This document shows positions 16,147-24,896 of a stretch of DNA of 64,000 nt, in pieces. The stretch comes from Tsukamurella pulmonis (GTDB taxonomy: Bacteria; Actinomycetota; Actinomycetes; Mycobacteriales; Mycobacteriaceae). The notes under the pieces are model-generated. The model searched no databases, had not been told where the DNA came from, and worked only from the letters and a program-made list of their open reading frames with translations. How positions within the stretch are numbered: the stretch's first letter is position 1; every line of letters starts with the position of its first letter. Made by a program: the position numbers and the translations under genes. The stretch is taken from NCBI RefSeq assembly GCF_900103175.1, contig NZ_FNLF01000002.1:1426001-1490000 (forward strand). Reading direction: 5' to 3'.

Positions 16147-17283
16147 GTGAATACTGACGTGGGGGTAGCGCGCTGGCGGGAGCTGATCGAGGCCTTTGAG
16201 GAGCAACGGGAGCGCCTGGTCCGGATCCATCCCGATTTGTACGCGATGTCGCGGCCGAACCCCGGCGCCACTGAGGAGCAACTGCTCGCCGCGGAGAAGC
16301 GGCTCGGCCACCCGATTCCGGCCCAGTACCGCGAGTTCCTCACCGTGGCGAACGGGTGGAGTGAATGGAATCAGGACGTTGCTCTGCTCTCCTGCGATCA
16401 GATCGGACACGGCACGATCAGCGAATCGGAGGGCCTTGGGATCCGTCTGGCAGAGGGCGACGTCCTGGTGGAATGGTCGACCGACACCGACTGGGTGCGG
16501 ATCGCTGACAGTGACGGAACCTACTGGGAGACGTTCATGCTGCACCGTGACTCTCAGGGGTATCTGGCGGGACAGATGATGATGACACCGCACGGTGACC
16601 ACTTCTACGATTCATTCGAGCAGTACCTCGTCGAGGAACTGGCTTCGCTGACCGAGTGGTTGGACGGCGAGGAGTTGGGCCCGCACGGCAGGTACTGGGG
16701 GCGCGACCTGCGGATCGATCCGCCCACGATGCGGCAGATAGTCGAGCGGCTCGCCGAGCTGCGCGTCGAATACGCCGCCGTTCGTGGCGAACCGGCCCCG
16801 GATCCGCCGAACCCTGGCGCGGCACCGTCGGACATCGCCGCGCTCGAACAGCGCCTGGGTCGGCCGCTCCACCCGGAGCACCGCGAAGTCTTGGAGGTCG
16901 CCGACGGCTGGCCCGGCAACCCCCACATTCTGAGCTGCGCGCAGATCATCACCGGTGACTTGTGGGCCGAGGCGCTCGCGGCACGCGACCGGCACAACGC
17001 CTGGCAGGCAGCGGACTTCGCGAGATGTGGTGTCTCCACGTGGCAGAAGCCCGGTCCGGCGGCCGAGGCGGCCGCCGGTGTTTCCGTGACGCCGTTCGCG
17101 ACGCAAGCCATCTTCGTGTGGGGGATCGATATCGAAGAAGGCCGCGTCCTCGATGTGCTCACGTACGTGGAGGACGTTGCGCGCGGCTACAAGAGGTCCT
17201 ACGGCACCGTGCGCGAGCACTTGTTGTCGCAGATCGACGGGCTGTGTCAGCAGATCGAGTCTTGGCGGCGGACGTTCGGGTAG
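16147..17283 (+). CDS. tandem SMI1/KNR4-domain protein
   Basis: 378 residues with two SMI1/KNR4-type domains. Domain 1 (about 36-165) opens NPGATEEQLLAAEKRLG, then YREFLTVANGW and LLSCDQI. Domain 2 (about 220-340) repeats the pattern as NPGAAPSDIAALEQRLG, HREVLEVADGW and ILSCAQI, so it is an internal duplication. SMI1/KNR4 domains are frequent in immunity proteins of polymorphic toxin systems and in cell-wall signalling. No toxin gene is adjacent. GTG 16147 is chosen because TATATT (16134-16139) lies exactly 7 bases before it, a leaderless arrangement. Lower GC than its neighbours hints at transfer. Confidence 0.75.
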   Translation: MNTDVGVARWRELIEAFEEQRERLVRIHPDLYAMSRPNPGATEEQLLAAEKRLGHPIPAQYREFLTVANGWSEWNQDVALLSCDQIGHGTISESEGLGIRLAEGDVLVEWSTDTDWVRIADSDGTYWETFMLHRDSQGYLAGQMMMTPHGDHFYDSFEQYLVEELASLTEWLDGEELGPHGRYWGRDLRIDPPTMRQIVERLAELRVEYAAVRGEPAPDPPNPGAAPSDIAALEQRLGRPLHPEHREVLEVADGWPGNPHILSCAQIITGDLWAEALAARDRHNAWQAADFARCGVSTWQKPGPAAEAAAGVSVTPFATQAIFVWGIDIEEGRVLDVLTYVEDVARGYKRSYGTVREHLLSQIDGLCQQIESWRRTFG

Positions 17284-17300
17284 GCGGCACTCGGGGAATT

Positions 17301-17363
17301 GGCGGATTTCGCGATGGGACTCGTATATACCGCCGCCGGCCGAAAATCGGCCGATTTCACGAT
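17301..17363. promoter_or_regulatory. direct repeats and 14-bp palindrome upstream of ahcY
   Basis: GGCGGATTTCGCGAT (17301-17315) recurs as GGCCGATTTCACGAT (17349-17363), 13 of 15 identical and 48 bases apart. The second copy overlaps the perfect palindrome AAATCGG/CCGATTT (17344-17357). The ahcY -10-like TAGCCT is at 17403-17408. The spacing of about five helical turns favours cooperative binding of a regulator. No SAH riboswitch fold is apparent. Confidence 0.5.
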
Positions 17364-17415
17364 CGCAAGCCGGGTGACGGTGTGGATACGTACAGGTAGC
17401 GATAGCCTGGTGCGC

Positions 17416-18882
<1,467 letters not shown>

Positions 18883-18883
18883 G

Positions 18884-19645
18884 TCACCGCACCCGCGACG
18901 AACTCACGCACACCTTCCACCCTCCGGATTCCTTCCGGAGGGTGGACGTGTCCGTGACAGAACTCGAGACGACCACGGTCGACCCCACGGCGGTCGAGGT
19001 GACCTCGGCCTCGGCGGTACCGGCGCCCGCGTCGATGCGGATCTCCCCGACGCTGACCTCCCACCGCCCGCTGGGCCCGAGCAGGGTGTCGACCTCCGCC
19101 GCGAAGGTCTGCGAGGTGAACTGGCTCTGCAGCATCTGCACGTCGGCGGCGCAGCGGACGCGCACCAGGGCCGCCAGGTCGCGGTCGTTGAGCGTCTTCG
19201 TCTCGGTCGCGATGACGTCGCGGATCTGCTGCTCGTCGTCAGTGCCCCGGTTCGCGAGGATGTACCAGGTGGTGCCGAGGATGATCGCGATGATCAGCGC
19301 CGTCGTCCCGACCAGGATCGCGAGCGAGCGGTCCTTCGCGGGCGGGGGACCCGCGGCGAGCCCGGGCGCTCCGGGGACGTAGGGCGGCGTACCCGGCCCA
19401 CCGGGCGGCGGGGCCCCGGGGGAGGTCACGAACGCCGCACCCGGTTCCGACGGTGCCGGTCCCGCGCCCGACGGTGCGGGTGCCCCGGTCACGGCGCGCC
19501 CCGTCAGGTAGGGCGTGCCCGCCGACGAGACAGGGCCGCCCGTGCCGTACTGCTGCGGCGGCCGCGGCGGGTCGATCCCGAGCCGGCGGTACGTCTCCGG
19601 CGGCAGGACGGGGTGCAGCAGCTCGCGGGGATCAGTCGGCCGCAT
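18884..19645 (-). CDS. Pro-rich single-pass membrane protein (Rv1233c-like position)
   Basis: 253 residues, function unknown. The N-terminal 110 residues are Pro/Gly/Ala-rich and presumably cytoplasmic. One membrane helix follows (LAILVGTTALIIAIILGTTW, about 112-131). The C-terminal 120 residues are extracytoplasmic and resemble the small mixed alpha/beta domains of actinobacterial Mce- or Lpp-associated proteins. The ATG at 19645 overlaps the end of the DUF1003 gene, so it is the third gene of a coupled operon. The M. tuberculosis counterpart locus (Rv1231c-Rv1233c) has the same three-gene theme. Confidence 0.75.
   Translation of the reverse strand: MRPTDPRELLHPVLPPETYRRLGIDPPRPPQQYGTGGPVSSAGTPYLTGRAVTGAPAPSGAGPAPSEPGAAFVTSPGAPPPGGPGTPPYVPGAPGLAAGPPPAKDRSLAILVGTTALIIAIILGTTWYILANRGTDDEQQIRDVIATETKTLNDRDLAALVRVRCAADVQMLQSQFTSQTFAAEVDTLLGPSGRWEVSVGEIRIDAGAGTAEAEVTSTAVGSTVVVSSSVTDTSTLRKESGGWKVCVSSSRVR
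18916..18946. terminator. hairpin after ahcY, inside the end of the convergent gene
   Basis: TCCACCCTCCGG (18916-18927) pairs perfectly with 18935-18946 across a 7-base loop. It lies 34 bases past the ahcY stop and within roughly the last 20 codons of the opposing gene, so it doubles as coding sequence. Confidence 0.75.
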
Positions 19646-20159
19646 CGGCCCGGTCCTCGTCGACGTTGCGGACGTGCTGCATCGACTGCAGCAGCGCCGT
19701 GAGCGCGTCCAGCTTCTCGTGCACCTCGTCCAGTTCGCGACGCATGTAGTCACGGCTGGCGGCCTCGCCCACGGCCAGGCGCACCGACGCCAGCTCGCGG
19801 GCGAGGAACTCGGTGTCCGCCTTGGTCTGCGCCGCCCGCATCCGGTCCTCGTCGAGCGAGACCCGGTCGCGGCTCTCCTGCCGGTTCTGCGCGAGCAGGA
19901 TGAGCGGGGCGGCGTACGCGGCCTGCGTCGAGAACGCCAGGTTGAGCAGGATGAACGGGTACGGGTCGAAGTGGTAGGTGAACCACAGCACGTTGAGCGC
20001 GATCCACACCAGCACGATCACGGTCTGGATCGCGAGGTAGCGGCCGGTGCCGAGGAACCGCGCGACGCGCTCGGCGCCCTGGCCGATCATGTCGTCGCCC
20101 AGGTTGAGGTTGAAACTGCGGCTCAGCCGCGGGGTGTCGAGCCGGGAACGCTCCTTCAT
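19632..20159 (-). CDS. DUF1003 membrane protein
   Basis: 175 residues. The DUF1003 signature NLAFSTQAAYAAPLILLAQNRQ is present at about 73-94. Two membrane helices (about 40-60 and 68-90) are followed by a long coiled coil of charged residues (95-160). The function of the family is unknown. It overlaps the PRC/MgtE_N/CBS gene by 4 bases (ATGA) and the Pro-rich membrane protein downstream by 14 bases, so all three are co-translated. Constant pairing with an MgtE_N-CBS protein suggests it provides the membrane part of an ion-linked complex; that is inference. Confidence 0.88.
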   Translation of the reverse strand: MKERSRLDTPRLSRSFNLNLGDDMIGQGAERVARFLGTGRYLAIQTVIVLVWIALNVLWFTYHFDPYPFILLNLAFSTQAAYAAPLILLAQNRQESRDRVSLDEDRMRAAQTKADTEFLARELASVRLAVGEAASRDYMRRELDEVHEKLDALTALLQSMQHVRNVDEDRADAAD

Positions 20160-21445
20160 CCGGTCACCTCCTCGGTGTGCTCGTCCTCGTCGCGCCAGTC
20201 CTCGGGGAGCAGGTGGTCGAGCAGATCGTCGACCGAGACCGCGCCGAGCAGGTGGTTCTCCGCATCGACCACCGGGCCGGTGACCAGGTTGTACGCCGCG
20301 AAGTACCGCGTGACCGCGCCGAGGGGGTCGTCCGGTCCGAGTCGGGGCAGGTCCGTGTCGATGATGCCGCCCACCAGATCGGCCGGCGGCTCGCGCAGCA
20401 ACTGCTGCAGGTGCACGGCGCCGAGGTAGCGCCCCGTCGGGGTCGCCGTCGGCGGACGGACCACGAAGACCATGCTGGCCAGCGCGGGCGTGATGTCGGG
20501 GTTTCGCACGCGGGCCAGCGCCTCGGCCACGGTGGTCGACGGGGTGACCACGATCGGCTCGGGCGTCATCATGCCGCCCGCGGTGTACGGCGAGAAGGTG
20601 AGCAGGCGCCGGACGGTGCCCGAGTCCTCGGGGTCCATCACGGCGAGCAGGTCCTCGCGTTGGCGCACGGGCAGATCACCGAGGAGGTCGGCGGCGTCGT
20701 CGGGATCCATGGCCTCGAGGACGTCGGCCGCGCGCCCCTTCGACAGGTGCGCGATCACCTCGGCCTGGTCGTCGGAGCCCAGCTCCTGGATCACGTCGGC
20801 GAGCCGCTCGTCGTCGAAGGCGGCGGCGATCGAGAGCCGGCGTTGCGCGGGCAGTTCGCGCAGGGCCTGGGCGACGTCCGCGGCGCGCATGTCCTCGAAG
20901 ACGGTCAGCGCCTCGGCGATGTCGTGGTCGGCGCCGGTGAGCGCCGTCGTGGTGAAGCCGGAGACGTGGGGGAGGTCCACCACCTGCACGCCCCCGCGGC
21001 GGTTCCATCCGGTGGCGCGGATCTTCACCGCCAGCCGGTGCACCACCCAGTCGCGGGTGCGGGTCTGCTCGATGCCGACGTCCGCGACGGAGGCGTCGGC
21101 ACCGTCGTAGGGCTCGCCGGGTTCCTCGATGCGGACCTTGGTACCCAGCAACTGGCCCAGGGCGAGGGCCTCGCCGGGGCGCACGTGCAGGCGACGCAGG
21201 CTGACGGACCCGGTGTTGAGGGTGACGGCGGCGGGTTCGATGCTGGTCACACGCAGCATCGGCACGAAGATCCGGCGGCGGTTGGCGAGTTCGACGGCGA
21301 GCCCGAGCACGCGCGGCGCCTTCCGGTCGGCCCGCAGACCGATCACCGCGTCGCGTACGCGACCGACGGATTCGCCGTCCGGTCCGACGACGGGGAGGCC
21401 GGACAGTCGCGCGACGAATACTCTGGAGACAGCCGACATGTACAT
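20156..21445 (-). CDS. PRC-barrel / MgtE_N / CBS-domain protein without membrane helices
   Basis: 429 residues. Order: PRC-barrel-like segments at about 10-85 and 95-165, the MgtE N-terminal superhelical domain (about 185-295) with the Mg-sensing repeats DDERLADVIQELGSDDQAEV and DPDDAADLLGDLP, then a CBS pair (about 295-420) beginning MMTPEPIVVTPSTTVAEAL. MgtE channels have MgtE_N and CBS followed by five helices, which are absent here. It may therefore act as a soluble Mg-sensing regulator of a partner. Either of two ATGs (21445, 21439) may start it. It is the first gene of the operon with DUF1003. Confidence 0.88.
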   Translation of the reverse strand: MYMSAVSRVFVARLSGLPVVGPDGESVGRVRDAVIGLRADRKAPRVLGLAVELANRRRIFVPMLRVTSIEPAAVTLNTGSVSLRRLHVRPGEALALGQLLGTKVRIEEPGEPYDGADASVADVGIEQTRTRDWVVHRLAVKIRATGWNRRGGVQVVDLPHVSGFTTTALTGADHDIAEALTVFEDMRAADVAQALRELPAQRRLSIAAAFDDERLADVIQELGSDDQAEVIAHLSKGRAADVLEAMDPDDAADLLGDLPVRQREDLLAVMDPEDSGTVRRLLTFSPYTAGGMMTPEPIVVTPSTTVAEALARVRNPDITPALASMVFVVRPPTATPTGRYLGAVHLQQLLREPPADLVGGIIDTDLPRLGPDDPLGAVTRYFAAYNLVTGPVVDAENHLLGAVSVDDLLDHLLPEDWRDEDEHTEEVTG

Positions 21446-21490
21446 CAGGGTAGTTTCGTTCTACGAATCGCACGTGAGGGAGGGCGCTGA

Positions 21491-22012
21491 ATGTCGCAAC
21501 CGCTACCCGGACCGGGGTCGCCGAACCAGCCGGGAGGGCCCGCGGGGCGCGGGCTTCCGACGCCGCCGAAGGGCTGGCCGATCGGTTCCTACAGCACCTA
21601 CGCGGAGGCGCAGCGCGCCGTCGACTACCTCTCCGACGAGGAGTTCCCCGTCCAGAACGTGACCATCGTGGGCGTCGACCTGATGCAGGTCGAGCGCATC
21701 ACCGGTCGCCTGACCTGGGGGCGCGTGCTCAGCGCCGGCGCCGCCTCCGGTGCCTGGCTGGGCCTGTTCCTCGGCCTGCTCGTGGGCCTGTTCGTGGGCG
21801 GCGGGGACGCGCTGCTCTCGACCGTGATCGCCGGTGTGATCGGCGGCATCGTCTTCGGGCTGATCAGCGCGTCGGTGCCCTACTGGGCTTCGCGCGGCAC
21901 TCGGGACTTCTCCTCGACGATGCAGCTGGTCGCCGGCCGGTACGACGTGCTGTGCGACCCGCAGGTCGCCGAGCGGGCCCGCGACATGCTGGCCCGCCTG
22001 AACATCCAGTGA
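21491..22012 (+). CDS. glycine-zipper membrane protein, stress 17M-like (Rv1234-like)
   Basis: 173 residues. After a Pro/Gly-rich start (1-30), a domain related to general stress protein 17M follows (YSTYAEAQRAVDYLSDEEFPVQNVTIVGVDL, about 34-65). Two adjacent helices rich in Gly/Ala (about 80-125) look like a glycine-zipper hairpin, and a short C-terminal domain ends ARLNIQ. ATG at 21491 follows a GAGGGAGGG. Divergent from the PRC/MgtE_N/CBS gene, as in M. tuberculosis Rv1232c/Rv1234. Function unknown. Confidence 0.82.
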   Translation: MSQPLPGPGSPNQPGGPAGRGLPTPPKGWPIGSYSTYAEAQRAVDYLSDEEFPVQNVTIVGVDLMQVERITGRLTWGRVLSAGAASGAWLGLFLGLLVGLFVGGGDALLSTVIAGVIGGIVFGLISASVPYWASRGTRDFSSTMQLVAGRYDVLCDPQVAERARDMLARLNIQ

Positions 22013-22023
22013 CCCCGAGATAG

Positions 22024-22059
22024 TTGCCGCACCGGAAACGTTCCCGTATCGTTTCCGGT
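22024..22059 (+). promoter_or_regulatory. promoter with a 10-bp inverted-repeat operator
   Basis: TTGCCG (22024-22029), a 17-bp spacer and TATCGT (22047-22052) sit 7 bases before the ATG at 22060. ACCGGAAACG (22031-22040) and its perfect complement (22050-22059) bracket the -10 and the transcription start. A dimeric repressor bound here would block RNA polymerase. The small winged-helix regulator encoded second in the same operon is the obvious candidate. Confidence 0.75.
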
Positions 22060-22497
22060 ATGGAAACGAATCCGGAGGCCGGTGGCACGCTCGACGACGC
22101 TCTGGCCGCGGGGGCGGCCGGACGCCGGGCGGCGCTGCCGTGGTGGCTCCTCACGCTCGACGTGCTCCTGGTCGCCGGCCTGTGGTCGGCGGTCTTCGGC
22201 GGCGAGCAGACCTGGCGGAACATCCTGCTCTCCTTCGCCGTCTTCGCGCTGCCCGTGCTCGCGGTGTGGGCGATCATGCGACGACGCGGGCGCGTGGGGG
22301 CCTTCGCTCCGGGGTCCCGGGCGGCGGTCGTGTTCTGGTCGGGGTTCTTCGGAGCGATGTTCGCCGCGATGTTCGCCACCGGCCACCTCGAGCCGGGCCG
22401 CCCCCTCACGTACCTGACGGTCTTCCTGCTCGTCGTCGTGATCTACGGCGGCGGGCGGATCGCGGCCGAGCGGATCGCCGTCGGGCGGCCGGCGTGA
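22060..22497 (+). CDS. four-helix membrane protein, hypothetical
   Basis: 145 residues with four predicted membrane helices (about 26-45, 51-70, 82-102, 108-128) and a short charged N-terminus METNPEAGGTLDDAL. No family recognised; the layout resembles small DUF3054-like or regulator-paired efflux accessory proteins. The ATG at 22060 is fixed by the leaderless promoter. The last codon overlaps the GTG of the regulator gene (GTGA), so the pair is translationally coupled and probably functions as a regulator plus its target. Confidence 0.75.
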   Translation: METNPEAGGTLDDALAAGAAGRRAALPWWLLTLDVLLVAGLWSAVFGGEQTWRNILLSFAVFALPVLAVWAIMRRRGRVGAFAPGSRAAVVFWSGFFGAMFAAMFATGHLEPGRPLTYLTVFLLVVVIYGGGRIAAERIAVGRPA

Positions 22498-22790
22498 GCG
22501 CGACGACGGACGATTCGCCCGCGTTCGACGATCTGATCCACCCGCGACAGCGGCTGATGATCTGCGCCGCGCTCGCGCAGGCACAGGAACTGCGGTTCGA
22601 TCTGCTCGCGAAGGCCCTGGACATGAGTGCGTCCGTCCTGAGCAAGCACCTGGCGAGGCTCGGGGAGGCGAACTACGTCGCTTCTCGACGGGACGCCGCC
22701 GACTCCCGCAGGCAGTGGGTCGAGCTGACGTCGACGGGGAGATCCGCCTTCACGCGCCACGTCGCGGCACTCCGCGACCTCACGGCCTGA
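22494..22790 (+). CDS. small winged-helix regulator, MarR/ArsR-like
   Basis: 98 residues forming little more than a winged-helix DNA-binding domain. HPRQRLMICAAL leads into the recognition region FDLLAKALDMSASVLSKHLARLGEANYVASRRD, and the wing follows as SRRQWVELTSTGRSAF. This matches the short HTH_27-type transcriptional regulators of actinobacteria. It likely represses its own operon through the inverted repeat at 22031-22059. Ligand unknown; no metal-binding Cys/His cluster is seen, which argues against a metal-sensing ArsR. Confidence 0.85.
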   Translation: MSATTDDSPAFDDLIHPRQRLMICAALAQAQELRFDLLAKALDMSASVLSKHLARLGEANYVASRRDAADSRRQWVELTSTGRSAFTRHVAALRDLTA

Positions 22791-22801
22791 CTCTCGATGC
22801 C

Positions 22802-22889
22802 GCAGGGCCTCCCTGCAGAAATCGTCATTCCCCGCAGAGATCTCCGCTTGCCCCGCTGGTTCGCGAGGTGGGCGGAGATTTTCGCGGGG
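22802..22889. terminator. hairpins between the regulator and the diiron gene
   Basis: GCAGGG (22802-22807) pairs with CCCTGC (22811-22816). A second, longer imperfect stem joins 22830-22847 with 22872-22889 through CCCCGC and ATCTCCGC blocks. They lie in a 222-bp gap without a gene and probably end the regulator transcript. They also argue against an upstream start for the next gene. Confidence 0.55.
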
Positions 22890-22948
22890 GCCGGCGGTTG
22901 CTGCGGGAGGCGCTTCGGCCGGCTGCCGCGGGAATCCGCCGAACCCTA

Positions 22949-22999
22949 TTTACCGGGACGCCATGCCCTGCTAAATTCAGGGAAAGTGATAGCGATCAC
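22949..22999 (+). promoter_or_regulatory. promoter with CRP-like palindrome before the diiron gene
   Basis: TTTACC (22949-22954), 17 bp, then TAAATT (22972-22977). GTGATAGCGATCAC (22986-22999) spans the expected transcription start and abuts the AGGAGG ribosome site at 23001. GTGA-N6-TCAC is the core of CRP/GlxR-type sites. A position downstream of -10 implies repression. The TetR-family protein at 24076 is an alternative ligand of the palindrome. Confidence 0.65.
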
Positions 23000-23012
23000 A
23001 AGGAGGACTCTC

Positions 23013-24014
23013 ATGGCGGACATCCTGGGGCGCGTGAGCCGGCGCGAGCTGGATCAGGGTTACCGCGACGTGCTGGAGGACCTGTCCGACGGTTCCGTGC
23101 ACCGCCGGTTCGATCCCTACCTCGACATCGACTGGGACTCGCCGGAGCTGCAGCTCGACCCGAACGACCCCCGATGGGTGCTGCCGCCGACGCTGGATTC
23201 GCTCGGCGCGACCCAGTGGTACCGCGACCTGCCGCTGGAGAAGCGGATCGAGATCGGGAAGTGGCGCATGGCCAACACGATCAAGGTGGGCGCCGCGTTC
23301 GAATCCATCCTGATCCGCGGGATGATGCAGTACATCATGAAGCTCCCGAACTCCTCGCCGGAGTTCCGCTACTGCCTCCACGAGATGACGGAGGAGTGCA
23401 ACCACATCCAGATGTTCCAGGAGTTGGTCAACCGCATCGGCGTGGACGTCCCGGGCATGCGGAAGTGGTTCCGGCGGGCCTCCCCGATGATCGGGGTGCT
23501 CGGCGGGCACGCGCACGTGATCCTGTTCATGGGCATCCTCGGCGGTGAGGAGCCGATCGACCACTACCAGAAGGCGATCATGCGCCACGGCGGGCAGATC
23601 CCACCGCTCGTGTTGCGCACCATGGAGATCCACGTCGCCGAGGAGGCGCGCCACATCTCCTTCGCACACGAGTTCCTGCACGCGCACCTGCAGGGGATGA
23701 CGAAGCGCCAGAAGCGGATCTGCGCGCTCGCCTTCCCGCTCGCGATGCGCTGGCTGGTGGGGGAGATCTTCACCCCGCCGAAGGAGTTCTTCGAGCGCTT
23801 CGAGGTGCCGCGCGCGGTCAAGCGCGAGGCCTTCTGGCGCGGGCCGACCGCGCGGGCCCTGCTCAACGACTACTTCGCCGAGATGCGCGCCCTCGCCGAC
23901 GATCTCGGGCTCATGACGCCGTTCGGCAGGCTGATGTGGAAGCTGCTGCGGATCGACGGACACAAGGCGCGCTACCGCGGGGAGCCCACGCGGCCCGCGC
24001 AGATCGCCGCCTGA
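23013..24014 (+). CDS. AurF-like diiron oxygenase
   Basis: 333 residues resembling the AurF/para-aminobenzoate N-oxygenase family of non-haem diiron proteins. Two carboxylate/His motifs suit a diiron centre: HEMTEECNHIQMF near 122-134 and EIHVAEEARHISFAHEF near 205-221. The Arg-rich C-terminus is typical of the actinobacterial members, whose substrates are mostly unknown. ATG 23013 follows a perfect AGGAGG by 6 bases; an ATG 72 codons upstream would run through terminator hairpins and the promoter. A TetR gene follows by 61 bases and may control it. Confidence 0.8.
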   Translation: MADILGRVSRRELDQGYRDVLEDLSDGSVHRRFDPYLDIDWDSPELQLDPNDPRWVLPPTLDSLGATQWYRDLPLEKRIEIGKWRMANTIKVGAAFESILIRGMMQYIMKLPNSSPEFRYCLHEMTEECNHIQMFQELVNRIGVDVPGMRKWFRRASPMIGVLGGHAHVILFMGILGGEEPIDHYQKAIMRHGGQIPPLVLRTMEIHVAEEARHISFAHEFLHAHLQGMTKRQKRICALAFPLAMRWLVGEIFTPPKEFFERFEVPRAVKREAFWRGPTARALLNDYFAEMRALADDLGLMTPFGRLMWKLLRIDGHKARYRGEPTRPAQIAA

Positions 24015-24075
24015 CACCGCACCGCGCCGGTCGACCGTCCCGGCGCGCTTCCGCACGGGCGTAACATCGCCCGGT

Positions 24076-24813
24076 ATGGCGACCGCGCACGAGCCCGAGA
24101 GCGGCTACGAGTTGCGCTGGCGCGCCCACAATTCGCAGCGGCGCGATCTGATCCTGCGCGCAGCGGCGGAACTGGTCGAGGAATCGGAGCCCGGCGCCGC
24201 GATCCCCGTGCGGAGCATCGCCGAGCGCGCCGGCCTCGTGAAGTCGGTGGTGTACCGCCAGTTCAAGAGCAAGGACGACCTGGCGCGCGGATTGCGGGGC
24301 TTCGTCGTCGAGCGCTTCGCTGCGGAACTCGAGGCCGATCTCGACGTGTCCACCGGATCGCTGCGCGAGATCCTGCGCCGCTCGATCGCCAGTGCGGCCA
24401 CGTGGATGCAGGACAATCCGCGCCTCGTCGACCTGCTGCGCGCGGGGCCCACCGACGCAGCGGGTCCGGACGGTGTCCCCGTCGCGCCCGATGCGATCGG
24501 CGAACTCCGGCACCGCGTCGTCGCCCGCGCCGAGCAGACGATCGACGGGCTCTCGGCGCTGACCGGATTGGACGCCACCGCCTTCGCCGGCGTGCCCTTC
24601 GTGGTGTTCACGATGGTGGAGGGCACGCTCACCAGCTGGGTCCGGGGCGAGGCGTCGGTGCGGGGGCGTTCGCGCGCCGAGGTGGTCGAATCGCTCACCG
24701 ACATCACGTGGTTCGTGCTCGACGGTGCCGCCCGCACGCTGGGCGCGCAGCTCGACCCGGACGCCGAGTTCAGCCAGGTGATGAACGACCTGGCGTCCGG
24801 TCTGGCACGATAA
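24076..24813 (+). CDS. TetR-family transcriptional regulator
   Basis: 245 residues. The N-terminal HTH (about 22-70) reads RRDLILRAAAELVEE, then VRSIAERAGLVKSVVYRQFKSKDDLARG, in the TetR pattern with Tyr-x-x-Phe. The C-terminal ligand domain is helical and unspecific. It follows the diiron gene in the same direction and lies 83 bases before lpqY, so either could be its target. The CRP-like palindrome before the diiron gene is a possible operator. No reason to name a ligand. Confidence 0.88.
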   Translation: MATAHEPESGYELRWRAHNSQRRDLILRAAAELVEESEPGAAIPVRSIAERAGLVKSVVYRQFKSKDDLARGLRGFVVERFAAELEADLDVSTGSLREILRRSIASAATWMQDNPRLVDLLRAGPTDAAGPDGVPVAPDAIGELRHRVVARAEQTIDGLSALTGLDATAFAGVPFVVFTMVEGTLTSWVRGEASVRGRSRAEVVESLTDITWFVLDGAARTLGAQLDPDAEFSQVMNDLASGLAR

Positions 24814-24825
24814 TGCCGAATGTGG

Positions 24826-24854
24826 TTCACCTCACCGGTCGCGTCGGCTAGCTT
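24826..24854 (+). promoter_or_regulatory. promoter of the lpqY-sugABC operon
   Basis: TTCACC (24826-24831), 17 bp, TAGCTT (24849-24854), about 42 bases before the GTG start of lpqY, which has its own AAGGAGG. The -35 is a 4-of-6 match. Confidence 0.5.
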
Positions 24855-24896
24855 TCCAGCGGACGCCACCCGGTCGGGGGCGGCGAAGGAGGCGGC

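Noticed and set aside
17284-17415. SAH riboswitch before ahcY
   Set aside because: The conserved riboswitch helices and core are not found, and a leaderless start leaves no room for it.
21446-21490. Magnesium (M-box) riboswitch before the MgtE-like gene
   Set aside because: Only 45 bases separate the divergent starts, too few for the element.
22797-23012. N-terminal extension of the AurF-like protein
   Set aside because: The added 72 residues span terminator hairpins, a promoter and a palindrome, and the internal ATG has a perfect ribosome site.
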